64,000 bases of DNA from Flagellimonas maritima (GCF_003269425.1 NZ_CP030104.1:1049501-1113500), one strand, 5' to 3'; shown: positions 37,074 through 47,188, numbered from the stretch's first letter. The notes: generated by a model from the letters alone, not told the origin. Program-made: numbers and translations.

Positions 37074-40000
37074 ATGACAAAAACTACGCTTTTACTCATC
37101 GCCTTTTTTACTGTTTTCAGTACCGTAGAAATCAATGCTCAGCGCAAGGTTAATAAAAAAGAAACATCAGAGGATTTTTCTGAAAAATTGTACAGCGGTA
37201 TGCAATGGCGCCTTGTTGGTCCCTTTAGAGGAGGAAGGGCAGGAACGGTAAGTGGGGTCAATGACAATCCAAACCTATACTATATGGGCACTGCGGGCGG
37301 CGGAGTTTGGAAAACCACCGACGCCGGTAGTAGTTGGGCCTGTATTTCCGATGGTTATTTTGGTGGGTCCATTGGGGCTATTGCGGTTTCTGAATCTGAC
37401 CCCAATGTTATTTACGTAGGAGAAGGAGAGCAGACACTACGGGGCAATGTTTCTTCGGGGAATGGTCTCTGGAAAAGTATGGATGCTGGTGAGACATGGG
37501 AATTCATTGGACTCAAGGGGTCTGAACATATTTCGCGAATCAGGATTCATCCAACAAATCCAGATTTGGTTTACGTAGCTGCCATAGGAAATCTATGGAT
37601 ACCAAACGAAACACGTGGCGTCTATCGCTCAAAAGATGGTGGTGAAACTTGGGAGAAAATTTTATATGAGAGTGACAAAGCTGGAGCAGGCGACTTGATT
37701 TTAGATCCAAACAATCCACGAATCATGTATGCAGCTACTTGGCAAATGAAACGAAACGGCTACCGAATGGATAGCGGTGGGCCAGATAGCAAAATGTACA
37801 AAAGTACTGATGGCGGAGATTCATGGACGGATATTTCAAAGTATGATGGATTACCGGATGGGCCTTGGGGCATAGTTGGCATAACAGTTTCACCAGTGGA
37901 CTCCAATAGGGTCTGGGCATTGATAGAAGCAGAAAATGGTGGGCTTTTTAGATCTGATGATGCGGGGAAAACATGGAAAAAGATAAATGAGAACAGGGCG
38001 CTACGGCAAAGAGCTTGGTACTACACCCGCATTTACGCCGATACACAAAATGTTGACAAACTTTTTGTAATGAACGTCAGTTATGGTGTATCTACTGATG
38101 GAGGTAAGACCTTTACTTTAAAAAATGCTCCTCACGGCGACCACCATGATTTATGGATCGACCCCAATAACAATCAAAGAATGGTAATTGCCGATGATGG
38201 AGGAGCCCAAGTCTCAAATGATGGCGGTGAAAATTGGTCCACGTATTACAACCAGCCCACTGCTCAATTTTATAGAGTGACTACTGATAATACTTTTCCT
38301 TACCGTATTTATGGTGCTCAACAGGATAATAGTACAGTCCGCATTTATCACCGAACCTCAGGGGCATCGATTGATGAATCCCATTGGGAGCCAACCTCTG
38401 GCGGTGAGAGTGCGCATCTTGCACCAGACCCAAATAACAATGACATCGTTTACGGGGGCACTTACAAAGGATATATGATGCGTAAAGATCATTCTGTGGA
38501 CCAAACAAGATCGGTAAATATCTGGCCAGATAATCCTGCAGGTTCAGGGGCGGAGGTTATGAAATATCGTTTTAACTGGAATTTTCCCGTGAAATTCAGT
38601 ATACATGACCCGCAGAAACTCTATGCCGGTTCCAACTATTTACATGTTACCACCAATGAAGGGCAAACCTGGAAGACAATTTCTCCAGACCTTACCCGAG
38701 GTATTCCAGAAACCATAAAATCTTCTGGCGGCCCCATTACTCAAGACAATACCGGGGCAGAATTTTATTCAAACCTATTTGCCATTAATGAATCTCCTTT
38801 AGAGAAGGGAGTAATTTGGGTTGGCAGTGATGACGGGTTAATTCATGTTACCCAGGACAATGGAAAAACTTGGGAGAATGTCACGCCCCCTTCAAGCATA
38901 AGTCCAAAATTGAACATGATCAACTGCATTGATCCAAGTCCATTTAAAAAAGGAACAGCTTATATAGCAGCGACTTCATACAAATTTGGGGACTATACAC
39001 CCTATCTGTATAAAACAAATGATTATGGTAAAACTTGGAAGATTATAACAAACGGCATAAAGAACAATCATTATACTAGAGCCATACGTTCTGATAAGGT
39101 GAGGGAAGGATTGCTTTATGCGGGCACTGAATGGGGCATGTATATTTCTTTTAATGAAGGGATAAGTTGGTCACCTTTTCAATTGAATCTCCCTATCACG
39201 GCCATCCGAGATTTACATGTACGAGATAATGACTTGATTGCCGCGACCCATGGGCGTAGTTTTTGGATGATCGATGACCTCACTCCCCTGCACCAGCTTT
39301 CAAATGAAATGGCCGACAATACATTCTTTCTCTTTAAGCCAGATAAAGCCTATAGAATGCACCAGTCTGGCGGATGGTCAAAGCCGAATATGAAATTGGT
39401 CGGTGAAAATCATCCAGATGGAGCCATCATCAATTTTTATATTGAAAACTTAAAAGAAGAAGATTCTGTCCATATTGAAATTTTGGAATCTGATGGAACC
39501 TCCATCCAGAAATTTTCCAATACAGCGAAGGAAGACAAATTGAACCCTTCAGCCACAAAGCCCATTGAAGTTGCTTCTGGAGGAAATCGGTTGGTTTGGA
39601 ATATGCGTTACCCAGGCTTTAAAAGTTTTGAAGGTATGGTTTTTTACTCATCTCCCAATGTTGGGCCCAAAGCCGTACCAGGAGATTACAAAGTAAGAAT
39701 GACCTATAATGGAGAATCCATTGAACAAACTTTCTCAATTGTCAAAGACCCTAGATTGACCAATACCAATGAAGATTACCAAAAACAGTTCGATTTTTTA
39801 ATAAAGGTCCGCGATCAAGTAAGTAAAGCTAATTCTGCAATTTCAGCTATTAGGTCTGTTGAAAAAGATTTGGACTATCTAAAAGGAAAAACCAAAGAGA
39901 ACGAAAAAATTCAAAATCTTGTCCAAGAATTTCAAACCAAATTGGATGTGTTGGAAAACAACATCCATATGACCAAAAATCAGAGCAGGCAAGATCCTTT

Positions 40001-40220
40001 AAATTATGGCATCCGCATTAACAATAGACTCGCTTTTCTATTGGCTGATTCCCAACGGGGGGATTATCCGCCAACGGACCAATCCTTAGAATTTTTTGAT
40101 GAAATAACCAAAGAGCTGAATACAGAATTAAGTGCACTAAACAGTCTATTGGAGGAATATATCCCTAAAATCAATAACAAGGTATCCGAAAATAAAATTA
40201 AGATGATTTCTACAGGGTAA
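37074..40220 (+). CDS. Secreted sortilin/BNR-type ten-bladed propeller protein
   Basis: A 1048-residue exported protein (signal peptide MTKTTLLLIAFFTVFSTVEINA). Residues ~30-750 are a propeller with at least eleven Asp-box (BNR) motifs, among them KTTDAGSSW, KSMDAGETW, RSKDGGETW, KSTDGGDSW, RSDDAGKTW, SNDGGENW, TQDNGKTW and KTNDYGKTW, as in Vps10/sortilin and xyloglucanase-like propellers. The C-terminal part (~780-1048) has a FlgD-like beta segment (NRLVWNMRYPG) and a helical tail with coiled-coil character. Databases often call these glycosyl hydrolases, but no catalytic pair can be assigned. It lacks a type IX sorting domain. Monocistronic, divergent from topA. Confidence 0.85.
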   Translation: MTKTTLLLIAFFTVFSTVEINAQRKVNKKETSEDFSEKLYSGMQWRLVGPFRGGRAGTVSGVNDNPNLYYMGTAGGGVWKTTDAGSSWACISDGYFGGSIGAIAVSESDPNVIYVGEGEQTLRGNVSSGNGLWKSMDAGETWEFIGLKGSEHISRIRIHPTNPDLVYVAAIGNLWIPNETRGVYRSKDGGETWEKILYESDKAGAGDLILDPNNPRIMYAATWQMKRNGYRMDSGGPDSKMYKSTDGGDSWTDISKYDGLPDGPWGIVGITVSPVDSNRVWALIEAENGGLFRSDDAGKTWKKINENRALRQRAWYYTRIYADTQNVDKLFVMNVSYGVSTDGGKTFTLKNAPHGDHHDLWIDPNNNQRMVIADDGGAQVSNDGGENWSTYYNQPTAQFYRVTTDNTFPYRIYGAQQDNSTVRIYHRTSGASIDESHWEPTSGGESAHLAPDPNNNDIVYGGTYKGYMMRKDHSVDQTRSVNIWPDNPAGSGAEVMKYRFNWNFPVKFSIHDPQKLYAGSNYLHVTTNEGQTWKTISPDLTRGIPETIKSSGGPITQDNTGAEFYSNLFAINESPLEKGVIWVGSDDGLIHVTQDNGKTWENVTPPSSISPKLNMINCIDPSPFKKGTAYIAATSYKFGDYTPYLYKTNDYGKTWKIITNGIKNNHYTRAIRSDKVREGLLYAGTEWGMYISFNEGISWSPFQLNLPITAIRDLHVRDNDLIAATHGRSFWMIDDLTPLHQLSNEMADNTFFLFKPDKAYRMHQSGGWSKPNMKLVGENHPDGAIINFYIENLKEEDSVHIEILESDGTSIQKFSNTAKEDKLNPSATKPIEVASGGNRLVWNMRYPGFKSFEGMVFYSSPNVGPKAVPGDYKVRMTYNGESIEQTFSIVKDPRLTNTNEDYQKQFDFLIKVRDQVSKANSAISAIRSVEKDLDYLKGKTKENEKIQNLVQEFQTKLDVLENNIHMTKNQSRQDPLNYGIRINNRLAFLLADSQRGDYPPTDQSLEFFDEITKELNTELSALNSLLEEYIPKINNKVSENKIKMISTG

Positions 40221-40278
40221 CGTTTTTAAACCGTCTAATGTGCGGTAATACGAAGAGGCTTTACAAATAGGCCGTTCC

Positions 40279-40354
40279 ACTGTCAATTCGAGCAGAGTCG
40301 AGAACTTTGACATCTTGTTTTTAAATACATCTTGACTCCGCTCGAATTGACAGT
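40279..40354. repeat. Long inverted repeat between convergent genes
   Basis: ACTGTCAATTCGAGC at 40279-40293 is repeated exactly inverted at 40340-40354; with two mismatches the arms extend to 24 bases. The 46-nt (or shorter) loop is AT-rich. The CGACTCNGCTCGA core belongs to the same kind of dispersed element as 12578-12599. It may also help to end transcription from both convergent genes. Confidence 0.75.
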
Positions 40355-40389
40355 TTATTTAAAATATACCTTTTTAGACACCCCTTTTT

Positions 40390-41637
40390 TTAATTGAGAC
40401 CGATTTGGCTAATCAATTTAATGTTGTTGTCCAAATATTCGTATTGATATAAAACATCATCCCCGACCATGATCAAATGGCTTTCCAAAGGAATTACATC
40501 AAACGTAACTATATCTTTAAAATGGTTTAGACTTTTTAAATTGTTCACGTCCGTTTTGTCGTAAACCTTAAGACCCGCACTACCGTCGCAAATAAATAAC
40601 TTTTCATCTTTAATACCCAATCCATATGGTTCGTCCATTGGGTATTCAATAGTCAACTCTGGATTCTCAATATTGGAAATATCAACAATGAACAATCCAC
40701 TTTCCAAAGCACCACAACCATTTCCCCCGCGTAGCGTCACGTATGCATAATTACCATCCACTACAACAGGATCACAAGCTGTACCATGTTGAAATTCAGA
40801 TACAAATGTCGGTGTTTCGGGTGCGGAAATATCGTAAATATACATGCCCTGCATGCTACCTAAAAATAAATGGTCGCCCCTATTGAAAATTGTTTCAATA
40901 TCGAATCCTGCAAAAACATCTTCCAGATCTTGCGGATTTTCCAAATCGGATATATTGAATATATTGATGTTGTTCCTGTCAACAGCATATAAATATTCAT
41001 CGACAATTTTAAAACGTGCCAATGAACCTCCTTGACCTGTATTTCCCCCATTTGTGGATTCTGCTAAGGCCATATCATTGAAAAGAACATCGCCTATTTG
41101 CTGTTCGACCTCTTCAATCAATCTACGCTCGGTCGTTGTTTGCCATCCGATTACAATTTCCGTTTCATAATCGTAATCTTCATGCTCATAAATATCAACT
41201 CCAAGAGGAAAAAAAACATTGTTGCCAAGGACATTTTCCAGTCGGTCGACAGGTTTTATAGTATTAATGTCAGATATATCCAACACCACCAAATCCATCA
41301 AGCTATCTGCAAACAAAAAATCGTCCTTTACAGAAATGTCAACATTACCGGGGATATTGATGAATGAAATTTTTCGAGGTTGTTCAGGATTGCTGTTATC
41401 TATTACATGAACTCCTTGATATTTGTCGTTTATAAAAATGTAATTCTTATATGTATAAACTTTTCCCGATTCATCAATGGGACGGGGAACTTCTATAGAC
41501 AAGCTCGTAGCAAACTCTGCCCTGCTCATGATTAAAGGTCGTGCAACCAAATAGTCCGCATAATCATCGTCTTTATCATCACAGGACACAAAGACCAGCG
41601 CAACAATACCGAATAACACCAATATTTTCTTTTTCAT
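40390..41637 (-). CDS. LVIVD-repeat lipoprotein
   Basis: A 415-residue lipoprotein (lipobox VFVSC, Cys19, then DDKDDD, an export-type acidic start). The rest is a propeller of LVIVD-type repeats: YIFINDKYQGVHVIDNSNPEQPRKIS, LYAVDRNNINIFNISDLENPQ, MYIYDISAPETPTFVSEF and LFIVDISNIENPELT. Such proteins are surface-exposed in Bacteroidota and of unknown ligand. It is monocistronic and convergent with the BNR protein. A second propeller lipoprotein (8588-10132) is of a different family. Confidence 0.88.
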   Translation of the reverse strand: MKKKILVLFGIVALVFVSCDDKDDDYADYLVARPLIMSRAEFATSLSIEVPRPIDESGKVYTYKNYIFINDKYQGVHVIDNSNPEQPRKISFINIPGNVDISVKDDFLFADSLMDLVVLDISDINTIKPVDRLENVLGNNVFFPLGVDIYEHEDYDYETEIVIGWQTTTERRLIEEVEQQIGDVLFNDMALAESTNGGNTGQGGSLARFKIVDEYLYAVDRNNINIFNISDLENPQDLEDVFAGFDIETIFNRGDHLFLGSMQGMYIYDISAPETPTFVSEFQHGTACDPVVVDGNYAYVTLRGGNGCGALESGLFIVDISNIENPELTIEYPMDEPYGLGIKDEKLFICDGSAGLKVYDKTDVNNLKSLNHFKDIVTFDVIPLESHLIMVGDDVLYQYEYLDNNIKLISQIGLN

Positions 41638-41721
41638 TTTTGTTTAGGTTTTTTAGTAAATCGATATTATATAGATTAAAAAACTTAAACAAAGTTGCGG
41701 GGTCAGTGGAAAGAAAATATG

Positions 41722-42420
41722 TTAAAATTGATAAAGTGTCGTGACAATGACACCTTTGTTGTACTTAATACGCAACATCTCTTGTCTATTTTTTGATTCA
41801 AGCATAAAAGGGGCTTCATGTAGTACTACACCACTATTGCGTGAAAGTCTAATGCTTGCCCCCGTGACCTTGTCCAGATTGGAAACGAACTCCTTTTTAG
41901 GTAAATGTTCTGTTATAATGGCATATTTGAACGCATTGAGTTTTGGCACTACCTTTTTAATATTGTCGTTGGACATATGCTGTAAAACCTGTCTTATCAA
42001 AACGCAATCTGCCTTTGGCAGCTCGTCTTCAACAATATCGATACAACCAAAAATCAATTTTTTGTTCTTAAACTTTCGCTTGTTTCTTTCTATTAACTCC
42101 TCAACAACGTCAAACGCGAGATACTTTTCAGCACAGTCGATAAGTTGATGTCCAACATTAAAATCTCCGCAGCCCAAATCGCAAACCGTTAGTTTGCTTC
42201 CATTCGAATTCAAAAACTTTTTTACGCCCCGCACATAAGGTTTGACCACTTTTTTGGAGTGCGATCCAAAACCTGAATAAAAATCATACTTTTTCCCACC
42301 CCATTCCTTCTCAGAATATATTTTCTGCATTACTTGTTTCGGCAAAATATTGTTTACAGATGTTGCTTGCGGCAAAAGCGAGTCCTTCCTGCCAAGGAAT
42401 CTTTGGATCAGTTTTTTCAT
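41722..42420 (-). CDS. Class I SAM-dependent methyltransferase
   Basis: A cytoplasmic protein of 232 residues with the SAM-binding motif I LTVCDLGCGDFNVG (about 75-88), an acidic residue after strand 2 (YLAFDVVEELI), and motif post-II CVLIRQVLQHMSND. The C-terminal strands (VIVTTLYQF) complete the fold. The substrate is unknown; the family is seen in flavobacterial genomes without a named role, sometimes near polysaccharide loci. I start at ATG 42420 (MKKLIQRFLG); the TTG six codons upstream is less likely. It is divergent from miaB, with a TAtaTTTG element at 42436-42443 on its strand. Confidence 0.82.
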   Translation of the reverse strand: MKKLIQRFLGRKDSLLPQATSVNNILPKQVMQKIYSEKEWGGKKYDFYSGFGSHSKKVVKPYVRGVKKFLNSNGSKLTVCDLGCGDFNVGHQLIDCAEKYLAFDVVEELIERNKRKFKNKKLIFGCIDIVEDELPKADCVLIRQVLQHMSNDNIKKVVPKLNAFKYAIITEHLPKKEFVSNLDKVTGASIRLSRNSGVVLHEAPFMLESKNRQEMLRIKYNKGVIVTTLYQF

Positions 42421-42476
42421 TTTGGTTGGTTTTAACAAATATAAGTATTAGTAAATATTTAAATTTAACTGCCAAA

Positions 42477-42508
42477 TTGTCACTTATTTAGAATATACAT
42501 TATCTTTG
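42477..42508 (+). promoter_or_regulatory. Promoter of the miaB operon
   Basis: TTG at 42477-42479, a 21-nt spacer and TATCTTTG at 42501-42508 followed by CA. This is the same geometry as the tRNA promoter. The leader would be only about 10 nt. Confidence 0.75.
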
Positions 42509-42525
42509 CATCCCATTATAATGAA

Positions 42526-43989
42526 ATGACATCCAACGAAAACATGGAGAAGGTTATAGATGAAAATCAACAAGGAAATACTTTGACCCTTGAAAGTAAT
42601 GACAGTAATAATAGAAAACTTTACATTGAGAGTTATGGTTGCCAAATGAATTTTTCCGATAGTGAGATCGTAGCCTCTATTTTGGCAAAGGAGGGTTTTA
42701 ATACCACCAAAAATCTTGAAGAAGCTGATCTGGTACTGGTTAATACTTGTTCCATTAGGGAAAAGGCTGAATTAACCGTTCGTAAGCGTTTGGAGAAATT
42801 TAATGCCGTCAAAAAGACAAACCCAGGAATGAAGGTTGGAGTACTCGGTTGTATGGCGGAGCGCCTTAAAAACAAATTTCTGGAAGAGGAGAAGATAGTG
42901 GATATGGTTGTTGGACCTGACGCATATAAAGATCTGCCCAACCTTATAAAAGAAATTGATGAGGGCAGAAATGCGGTAAATGTGATTTTATCCAAAGATG
43001 AGACGTATGGCGATGTAGCTCCTGTTCGATTGAACTCCAATGGCGTAAGCGCTTTTGTATCCATAACCCGAGGTTGCGATAATATGTGCACCTTTTGTGT
43101 AGTACCATTTACACGCGGAAGGGAACGCAGCCGTAATCCCCAATCTATTCTTGAAGAGGTTAACGATCTATGGGACAAAGGTTTTAAGGAAATCACACTT
43201 TTGGGCCAAAATGTGGACAGTTATCTATGGTACGGTGGCGGATTGAAGAAAGACTTTGAAAAGGCTTCAGATATGCAGAAGGCCACTTCTGTCAATTTTG
43301 CCAAATTGTTGGAACTTGTTGCCAGAGCACAGCCAAAAATGCGTATTCGTTTTTCCACATCCAATCCACAGGACATGACTTTAGATGTTATAGAGGCCAT
43401 GGCCGCACATGAAAACATCTGTAACTATATCCATTTGCCCGTCCAAAGTGGGAGCAATCGTATTTTGAAAGCGATGAACAGACTTCATTCGCGAGAAGAG
43501 TATTTTGAGCTGATAGATAATATTCGAAAAATTATACCGGATTGTGCCATAAGCCAAGATATGATTACAGGCTTTCCTACCGAGACCGAAGAAGATCACC
43601 AAGATACTTTGAGCTTAATGGAATATGTAAAGTATGATTTTGGATTTATGTTCGCATATTCAGAAAGACCTGGAACTATGGCAGCTCGCAAATTGTATGA
43701 TGACGTCCCTGAAAAAATCAAAAAGAGACGTTTAAGCGAAATTATAGATTTTCAGCAGAGACATTCCCTTTATAGGACCCAACAACATCTTGGTAAGATA
43801 GAAGAAGTTTTGATAGAGGGCCCTTCAAAAAAATCCGATACACATTGGAAAGGCAGAAATTCCCAAAATACCGTAGTGGTCTTTCCAAAGAAAAACTATA
43901 AAGTGGGAGAGTTTGTAAACGTAAAAATCAATGAATGCACCTCCGCCACACTCATAGGAGAAGCCATTGAACATTCAAAAAATAATTAA
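42526..43989 (+). CDS. miaB: tRNA-2-methylthio-N6-dimethylallyladenosine synthase
   Basis: Radical-SAM methylthiotransferase that adds a methylthio group to i6A37 in tRNAs reading UNN codons. Three N-terminal cysteines for the auxiliary cluster are at Cys39, Cys75 and Cys109; the radical SAM motif CDNMCTFC is at 184-191; a TRAM domain closes the protein ([17 protein letters not shown]). A 30-residue Asn/Glu-rich head precedes the conserved [12 protein letters not shown]. It is first in an apparent operon; the sigma-54 activator starts 3 nt after its stop. Confidence 0.97.
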   Translation: MTSNENMEKVIDENQQGNTLTLESNDSNNRKLYIESYGCQMNFSDSEIVASILAKEGFNTTKNLEEADLVLVNTCSIREKAELTVRKRLEKFNAVKKTNPGMKVGVLGCMAERLKNKFLEEEKIVDMVVGPDAYKDLPNLIKEIDEGRNAVNVILSKDETYGDVAPVRLNSNGVSAFVSITRGCDNMCTFCVVPFTRGRERSRNPQSILEEVNDLWDKGFKEITLLGQNVDSYLWYGGGLKKDFEKASDMQKATSVNFAKLLELVARAQPKMRIRFSTSNPQDMTLDVIEAMAAHENICNYIHLPVQSGSNRILKAMNRLHSREEYFELIDNIRKIIPDCAISQDMITGFPTETEEDHQDTLSLMEYVKYDFGFMFAYSERPGTMAARKLYDDVPEKIKKRRLSEIIDFQQRHSLYRTQQHLGKIEEVLIEGPSKKSDTHWKGRNSQNTVVVFPKKNYKVGEFVNVKINECTSATLIGEAIEHSKNN

Positions 43990-43992
43990 TGT

Positions 43993-45267
43993 ATGGAAAA
44001 CGTTCAATCCATAAAACAGCGTTTTGAACTAATAGGCAACGATACCAAACTGAACAGAGCCTTGGAAAAGGCTGTACAAGTTGCCCCTACCGATATTTCT
44101 GTTTTGGTAACTGGCGAGAGTGGTGTGGGCAAAGAAGCCATACCAAAGATAATCCACTCGTTATCGCATCGTAAGCATGCAAAATATATCGCCGTCAATT
44201 GTGGAGCCATCCCTGAGGGAACTATAGACAGTGAACTTTTTGGTCATGAAAAAGGAGCTTTTACAGGAGCAACGCAAACCCGCAACGGATACTTTGAAGT
44301 AGCAGATGGGGGGACTATATTTTTAGATGAAGTTGGAGAATTGCCATTGACCACCCAAGTCCGGTTGTTGAGAGTTTTGGAAAACGGGGAATTTTTAAAA
44401 GTAGGCTCCTCTCAAGTACAGAAAACAGATGTCAGGATTGTTGCCGCAACCAATATCAATATGTTCGAGGCGATTGAAAAAGAAAAATTTAGGGAAGATC
44501 TCTATTATAGATTGAGCACTGTGGAAATTGCAATTCCGCCATTGCGTGACCGACAGGAAGATATTCATTTATTGTTCAGAAAGTTTGCTTCGGATTTTGG
44601 TCGAAAATACAAAATGCCAACAATCAGGCTGGAAGAACAAGCGGTCCAACTACTCATAAAATATAGATGGCCCGGCAACATAAGACAATTGAGAAATATT
44701 GCAGAGCAGGTTTCAGTCTTGGAAAAGGAAAGAAATATTTCGGCAGCTACATTGAATAGTTATCTACCCAATTCGAATAGCAGCAATCTTCCCGCGGTAG
44801 TGGGCCAAAACAAAAAAGAAAGCGACTTTAGTAATGAAAGGGAAATTCTTTACAAGGTCTTGTTCGATATGAAAGGAGACCTCAACGATCTCAAAAAGCT
44901 TACTTTGGAGCTTTTAAAGAACAACGATTCAGAAAAGGTACAGGAAGAAAATGAAACCTTGATACGCAAAATTTACGGGAAACACGAAGAAGACGGTACC
45001 GACCAAAAAGAAGACAGCGTAGCAGAAGTGCTACGATTACCTGAACCCGTTTTAGAAACGAACGGGACCGTTGCACAACAGCAAGAGGACCGTTATCATT
45101 TTGCCGAAGAGATTGAAGAAGAGGAAACACTTTCATTACAAGAGAAAGAAATTGAACTAATAAAAAAATCTTTAGATCGAAATCGTGGAAAGCGGAAAGC
45201 TGCAGCTACCGAGCTGGGCATTTCGGAACGGACCTTATACAGAAAAATAAAACAATACGATCTTTAA
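43993..45267 (+). CDS. Orphan sigma-54-dependent activator (AAA+, Fis HTH)
   Basis: Bacterial enhancer-binding protein without an N-terminal sensory domain: the AAA+ domain begins at once. Walker A GESGVGKE at 41-48, the sigma-54 contact loop GAFTGA at 88-93, Walker B IFLDEV at 109-114 and the WPGNIRQLRNIAEQV segment near 230 are intact. A ~120-residue acidic, low-complexity linker (about 270-390) separates it from the C-terminal Fis-type helix-turn-helix RKAAATELGISERTLYRKIK. Without a receiver or GAF domain, activity may be set by abundance or a partner. It lies in the miaB-lptE-secG transcript, a Bacteroidota-conserved position; a sigma-54-like site lies upstream of groES. Confidence 0.95.
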   Translation: MENVQSIKQRFELIGNDTKLNRALEKAVQVAPTDISVLVTGESGVGKEAIPKIIHSLSHRKHAKYIAVNCGAIPEGTIDSELFGHEKGAFTGATQTRNGYFEVADGGTIFLDEVGELPLTTQVRLLRVLENGEFLKVGSSQVQKTDVRIVAATNINMFEAIEKEKFREDLYYRLSTVEIAIPPLRDRQEDIHLLFRKFASDFGRKYKMPTIRLEEQAVQLLIKYRWPGNIRQLRNIAEQVSVLEKERNISAATLNSYLPNSNSSNLPAVVGQNKKESDFSNEREILYKVLFDMKGDLNDLKKLTLELLKNNDSEKVQEENETLIRKIYGKHEEDGTDQKEDSVAEVLRLPEPVLETNGTVAQQQEDRYHFAEEIEEEETLSLQEKEIELIKKSLDRNRGKRKAAATELGISERTLYRKIKQYDL

Positions 45268-45302
45268 GTTTTCTACCTTTATATCATTTGGAAAAATCAC
45301 AT

Positions 45303-45818
45303 ATGAAATATAATTGTAAATTCTGGTTTTTTGGATTAATGTTGAGCCTGTTAAGTTGTGGTGCCTATAATTTTTCAGGAGCTGATATCGGTACTGCCGA
45401 AAGCTTTCAGGTCAACTTTTTTCAAAACTATGCCGATCAAAGTCCAAACTCCGTAATAGAGCCTGGACTGGACAGGGATTTTACCAATGCTTTACAGGAA
45501 TTGATCACTAATCTGACCAGTCTTGCGCTTACTGGTAGCAATGGAGACTTATTGTACGAAGGAGAAATAGTAGAATACAGGGTTACGCCGATGACTGCGA
45601 CGGCAGATCAATTAACATCACAAAACCGGCTTACCATGAGTGTCAATGTAAGGTTTTTCAATAAAACAAAAGAAGAAGCGGATTTTGAACGCCGCTTCTC
45701 CTTCTTTTTTGATTTTGATGCAACATCCACTTTGGCTTCTGTACAGGCACAGGCGCACGAAGAGTTATTTGAACGTATTACGCAAGATATTTTCAACGCT
45801 TCTCTTGGAAATTGGTAG
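45303..45818 (+). CDS. lptE: LPS assembly lipoprotein LptE
   Basis: Outer-membrane lipoprotein that plugs the LptD channel delivering LPS to the outer leaflet. Lipobox LLSCG (Cys19), then the Bacteroidota LptE features YNFSGADIGTAESFQVNFFQNYA and an FRRF-like FERRFSFFFDF strand, and the closing helix DIFNASLGNW. At 171 residues it is normal. I start at ATG 45303, which gives a good signal peptide; TTG 45288 would add five residues. It ends just before the next gene. Confidence 0.9.
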   Translation: MKYNCKFWFFGLMLSLLSCGAYNFSGADIGTAESFQVNFFQNYADQSPNSVIEPGLDRDFTNALQELITNLTSLALTGSNGDLLYEGEIVEYRVTPMTATADQLTSQNRLTMSVNVRFFNKTKEEADFERRFSFFFDFDATSTLASVQAQAHEELFERITQDIFNASLGNW

Positions 45819-45823
45819 ATAAT

Positions 45824-46726
45824 ATGAATGTATCCGATTTTATAAATATTATTCAAAACTCCAACACTATCCTATCCCCAAAACAAACACGTTCTTTGGA
45901 GGATATCATTGCTGAGTACCCCTACTTTCAGACAGCGAGGGCATTGCATTTAAAAGGGCTCAAGAATCTTGACAGTTATAAATATAATGATGCATTAAAG
46001 GTCACCGCAGCCCATACGGCCGATAGGGATGTCCTGTTCGATTTTATTACCTCTAAAGAATTTGTTCAGAACAATATCGCCGATACCATAATTGGAAGAA
46101 CGACAAAACTGGAAGATAAGAATGCAGTTTCCGAAGAAATAGCCCCCAATCCCAGTATGGAAATGATTCTGGGAGAAACCGATGAAGATGCATTACCAAG
46201 AAATATTCAAGATGCCGAGCAAATATTGAACCCAGCACTTTTTAAATCAAAAATACAGGAAGAGGACGTAGAAAAAAAAGAGAATGAACTTTCCGTAAAA
46301 ACGGAAAATAGCATTGAGACGAATTTGGAACTCGGCAAGCCCATTCCATTCACCAAAAAAGAAAAACACTCCTTTACAGAATGGCTTCAATTGGCATCAA
46401 ATAACCAAACCAATGAAATTGATTCCACTAAATTTGAAGAATCCAAAAAAAAGAGAAAATTTGACTTGTTGGACAAGTTCATTGAGAATAAACCGAAAAT
46501 CATTCCCAATCAAGATTTAAAAGCCAAAGTGAATATAAAGGAATCCACAAAATTCAATACAAATGAGTTGATGACCGAGACTTTGGCTAAAGTATATTTG
46601 GAGCAAAAAAAATATAAAAAAGCCATTCAGGCCTTTAAAATATTGAGTTTGAAATATCCAGAAAAAAATGGTTTCTTTGCAGATCAAATTCGGGCGGTGA
46701 AGAAGCTGCAGAAAGAAAACGAATAA
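45824..46726 (+). CDS. Conserved flavobacterial protein of unknown function (300 aa)
   Basis: A soluble protein found between lptE and secG in Flavobacteriaceae; no function is known to me. The N-terminal ~85 residues are helical and TPR-like (IIAEYPYFQTARALHLKGLKNLDSYKYNDALKVTA). A long charged, low-complexity middle is followed by KKHSFTEWLQLAS (a short conserved motif) and a C-terminal helix pair TETLAKVYLEQKKYKKAIQAFKILSLKYPEKNGFFADQI, a single clear TPR. TPRs at both ends suggest a scaffold or adaptor. No signal peptide. The start is ATG 45824, five bases after the lptE stop; 9 nt separate it from secG. Confidence 0.85.
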   Translation: MNVSDFINIIQNSNTILSPKQTRSLEDIIAEYPYFQTARALHLKGLKNLDSYKYNDALKVTAAHTADRDVLFDFITSKEFVQNNIADTIIGRTTKLEDKNAVSEEIAPNPSMEMILGETDEDALPRNIQDAEQILNPALFKSKIQEEDVEKKENELSVKTENSIETNLELGKPIPFTKKEKHSFTEWLQLASNNQTNEIDSTKFEESKKKRKFDLLDKFIENKPKIIPNQDLKAKVNIKESTKFNTNELMTETLAKVYLEQKKYKKAIQAFKILSLKYPEKNGFFADQIRAVKKLQKENE

Positions 46727-46735
46727 GAAGAAACA

Positions 46736-47104
46736 ATGAGTACGTTTGCAATTTTTTTAATACTGATTATTATAGTTTGCCTTTTATTGGTTTTGGTCAT
46801 AATGGTACAAAATCCTAAAGGAGGTGGATTATCGTCATCTTTTGGTGGAGGTGGAAACCAAGTAGTGGGCGGCGTAAAAAAAACAGGTGATTTTTTAGAT
46901 AAAAGCACGTGGACGCTAGCATCGCTTTTGATTGTTTTGATTCTACTTTCCAATGTTTCCCTAAAAGGGAACTATAGTCAAGCAGATTCCAAATTATTGC
47001 AAGGGGATGATGTTGAGACCACAGTGCCAGAAACGGTTCCCGAAGAAATTCCAGAGCAGGTTCCTGCGGCTGACAATAGTAACCCGGCGGACACCATCAA
47101 TTAG
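46736..47104 (+). CDS. secG: Preprotein translocase subunit SecG
   Basis: Inner-membrane partner of SecYE. Two helices (about 3-22 and 52-71) flank the conserved cytoplasmic loop MVQNPKGGGLSSSFGGGGNQVVGG; the C-terminal tail is Pro/Glu-rich (PETVPEEIPEQVP), common in Bacteroidota members. Last gene before a strong terminator. Confidence 0.95.
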   Translation: MSTFAIFLILIIIVCLLLVLVIMVQNPKGGGLSSSFGGGGNQVVGGVKKTGDFLDKSTWTLASLLIVLILLSNVSLKGNYSQADSKLLQGDDVETTVPETVPEEIPEQVPAADNSNPADTIN

Positions 47105-47126
47105 TTTTGATGAAAAAATAAAATGT

Positions 47127-47159
47127 AAATGCCAGCTTAAATGACAAGCTGGCATTTTT
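47127..47159 (+). terminator. Terminator after secG
   Basis: A 12-bp stem (AAATGCCAGCTT/AAGCTGGCATTT) with a 7-nt loop, running into TTTTTG. It ends the miaB-to-secG operon and sets groESL apart as its own unit. Confidence 0.9.
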
Positions 47160-47188
47160 GTTTTCTAATAATGTCAGTTTTCCTGTAA

